From: an uncultured Bacteroides sp.
Lineage (GTDB): Bacteria > Bacteroidota > Bacteroidia > Bacteroidales > Bacteroidaceae
Direction of reading: 5' to 3'
Assembly: GCF_963678425.1 (NCBI RefSeq)
Contig: NZ_OY782853.1
Coordinates: 186,001-250,000, forward strand
Length of the DNA: 64,000 nt
Part shown: piece after piece, positions 63,381 through 64,000 of the stretch
Position numbering within the stretch: the first letter of the stretch is position 1
How the letters are laid out: each line of letters begins with the position of its first letter
Notes under the pieces: model-generated
What the model was told of the DNA's origin: nothing
The model's database searches: none
What the model saw: the letters and a program-made list of their open reading frames with translations, nothing else
Translations under genes and position numbers: made by a program

Positions 63381-64000
63381 CTAGTGCACAAGAACCTCAT
63401 CAAGAAAGAACCAAGCTGGATTCCCCACCCCATAATGCCAGGAAGGACATAAGCCGATTGTCTCTATTTTTACTTTTACATAACGAGCACTAATAACTTT
63501 ATCAGATTTCACAGGTATATTTACGTATTTAACAGGTCTGTCTCTATCTTCAGGTATTTCGGTGGTTCCCATTAATGTAAAGTCTTTATTGTTAGTTGAT
63601 GTATAGCAGCTCATGCTTTTAGGTAATAGAATCCAGGCACCTAAATTATGCAGAAAATCAACTTCTACACTGCAAAAGTCTTGTGGTTTCTTTAAATCAA
63701 TAATAAACTCAGCATCTTTTCCCATCCATCCTACCCAACTCTCGTTGTATGAAGCAGCTCCATAAAGTCCATCAGTTAGGGCCTTAGCTGCAATTTTATC
63801 GTATGGAGCATTTGCCGGAAGAATATAATTTACTTCAGCACCTTGAGCCAGGTTTGTATTCTTATGAAAAAGATTCCTTTGTGAATAAAGCTCACAATAT
63901 TCTTCTACTGTATTATTACGTTCATTGAGGTCCTTTACCCCAAGCTCTTTAGCTCTTTGCCTGAATAGATCTAATTTTTCTTTCAGCTCAGCTATATTTT
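63381..64000 (-). CDS. C-terminal part of a secreted protein with discoidin-like domain (partial)
   Basis: The minus-strand frame is open from the stop at 63381 to the right edge of the window (read LKEKLDLFRQRAKELGVKDL, NNTVEEYCELYSQRN, DGLYGAASYNESWVGW, then DAEFIIDLKKPQDFCSVEVD). The last 130 or so residues form an F5/8 type C (discoidin)-like carbohydrate-binding domain: TDGLYG at its start, a DLKK strand, and ARYVKVKIETI near the end. The upstream helical stretch resembles the end of DUF4838-type or related glycosidases. An ATG at 63725 is internal. It lies 43 bp upstream of the GH97 gene on the same strand, so probably in one operon. Confidence 0.75.
   Translation of the reverse strand, partial: NIAELKEKLDLFRQRAKELGVKDLNERNNTVEEYCELYSQRNLFHKNTNLAQGAEVNYILPANAPYDKIAAKALTDGLYGAASYNESWVGWMGKDAEFIIDLKKPQDFCSVEVDFLHNLGAWILLPKSMSCYTSTNNKDFTLMGTTEIPEDRDRPVKYVNIPVKSDKVISARYVKVKIETIGLCPSWHYGVGNPAWFFLDEVLVH

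Overview
The window looks like a chromosomal segment of a Bacteroides species or a very close relative. The evidence is AT-rich DNA, promoters with the Bacteroidales TAnnTTTG -7 element, an RprX/RprY two-component pair, a SusB-like GH97 enzyme, a T9SS-type sorting tail on a secreted subtilase, and several families (DUF3857, ISAon1-type IS, DUF4369-like thiol reductase) typical of Bacteroidota. No rRNA, tRNA or CRISPR array was seen.

Region by region. 1-3.8 kb: the 3' part of a secreted subtilisin-like protease. Its terminator T-tract is split by a complete ISL3/ISAon1-type insertion sequence with 24-bp perfect inverted repeats and an 8-bp target duplication. 3.8-10 kb: groESL (with a sigma-54-like promoter), hisS, a transglutaminase-fold protein and a YugP-type Zn protease. 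9.4-10.4 kb: a gene-poor patch holding three small clusters of direct-plus-inverted repeats. 10.4-14.2 kb: a minus-strand operon mtaB, lipid acyltransferase, GT2, mgsA. 14.3-25.7 kb: acyl-CoA synthetase, a small lipoprotein, rpsF-rpsR-rplI, a MarR regulator, rprXY, an EF-G paralogue lacking the catalytic His, hemW, and a split LysO lysine exporter. 25.9-32 kb: three tandem DUF3857/transglutaminase-fold genes. 32.2-36.9 kb: recJ, recQ and a TPR protein.

37-41 kb: an aromatic amino acid operon (prephenate dehydratase, aminotransferase, DAHP synthase/chorismate mutase, prephenate dehydrogenase). It is preceded by a classical peptide-leader attenuator with nine consecutive Phe/Tyr codons. 41.1-50.5 kb: a 2901-residue cyclic beta-1,2-glucan synthase and a DUF1653 gene. 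This block is bracketed by the 3' end of tyrA and a diverged second copy of that 3' end plus its terminator, which suggests the block arrived by recombination at tyrA.

50.5-61.2 kb: accessory DNA. It holds a LuxR-type regulator, a DUF1349 protein, an orphan membrane protein, an IS110-family transposase with strongly structured non-coding flanks (candidate bridge RNA), a thioredoxin-like protein, two decayed phage genes, and between them conflict-type genes: a HicB-like regulator followed by a DUF4062 protein, and a Trypco2-type gene with a small partner. 61.2-64 kb: a GH97 glucosidase and the 3' end of another secreted protein, probably polysaccharide-utilisation genes that run off the right edge.

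Protein calls come from recognising motifs and family-typical sequence by eye. No database search or folding program was run.
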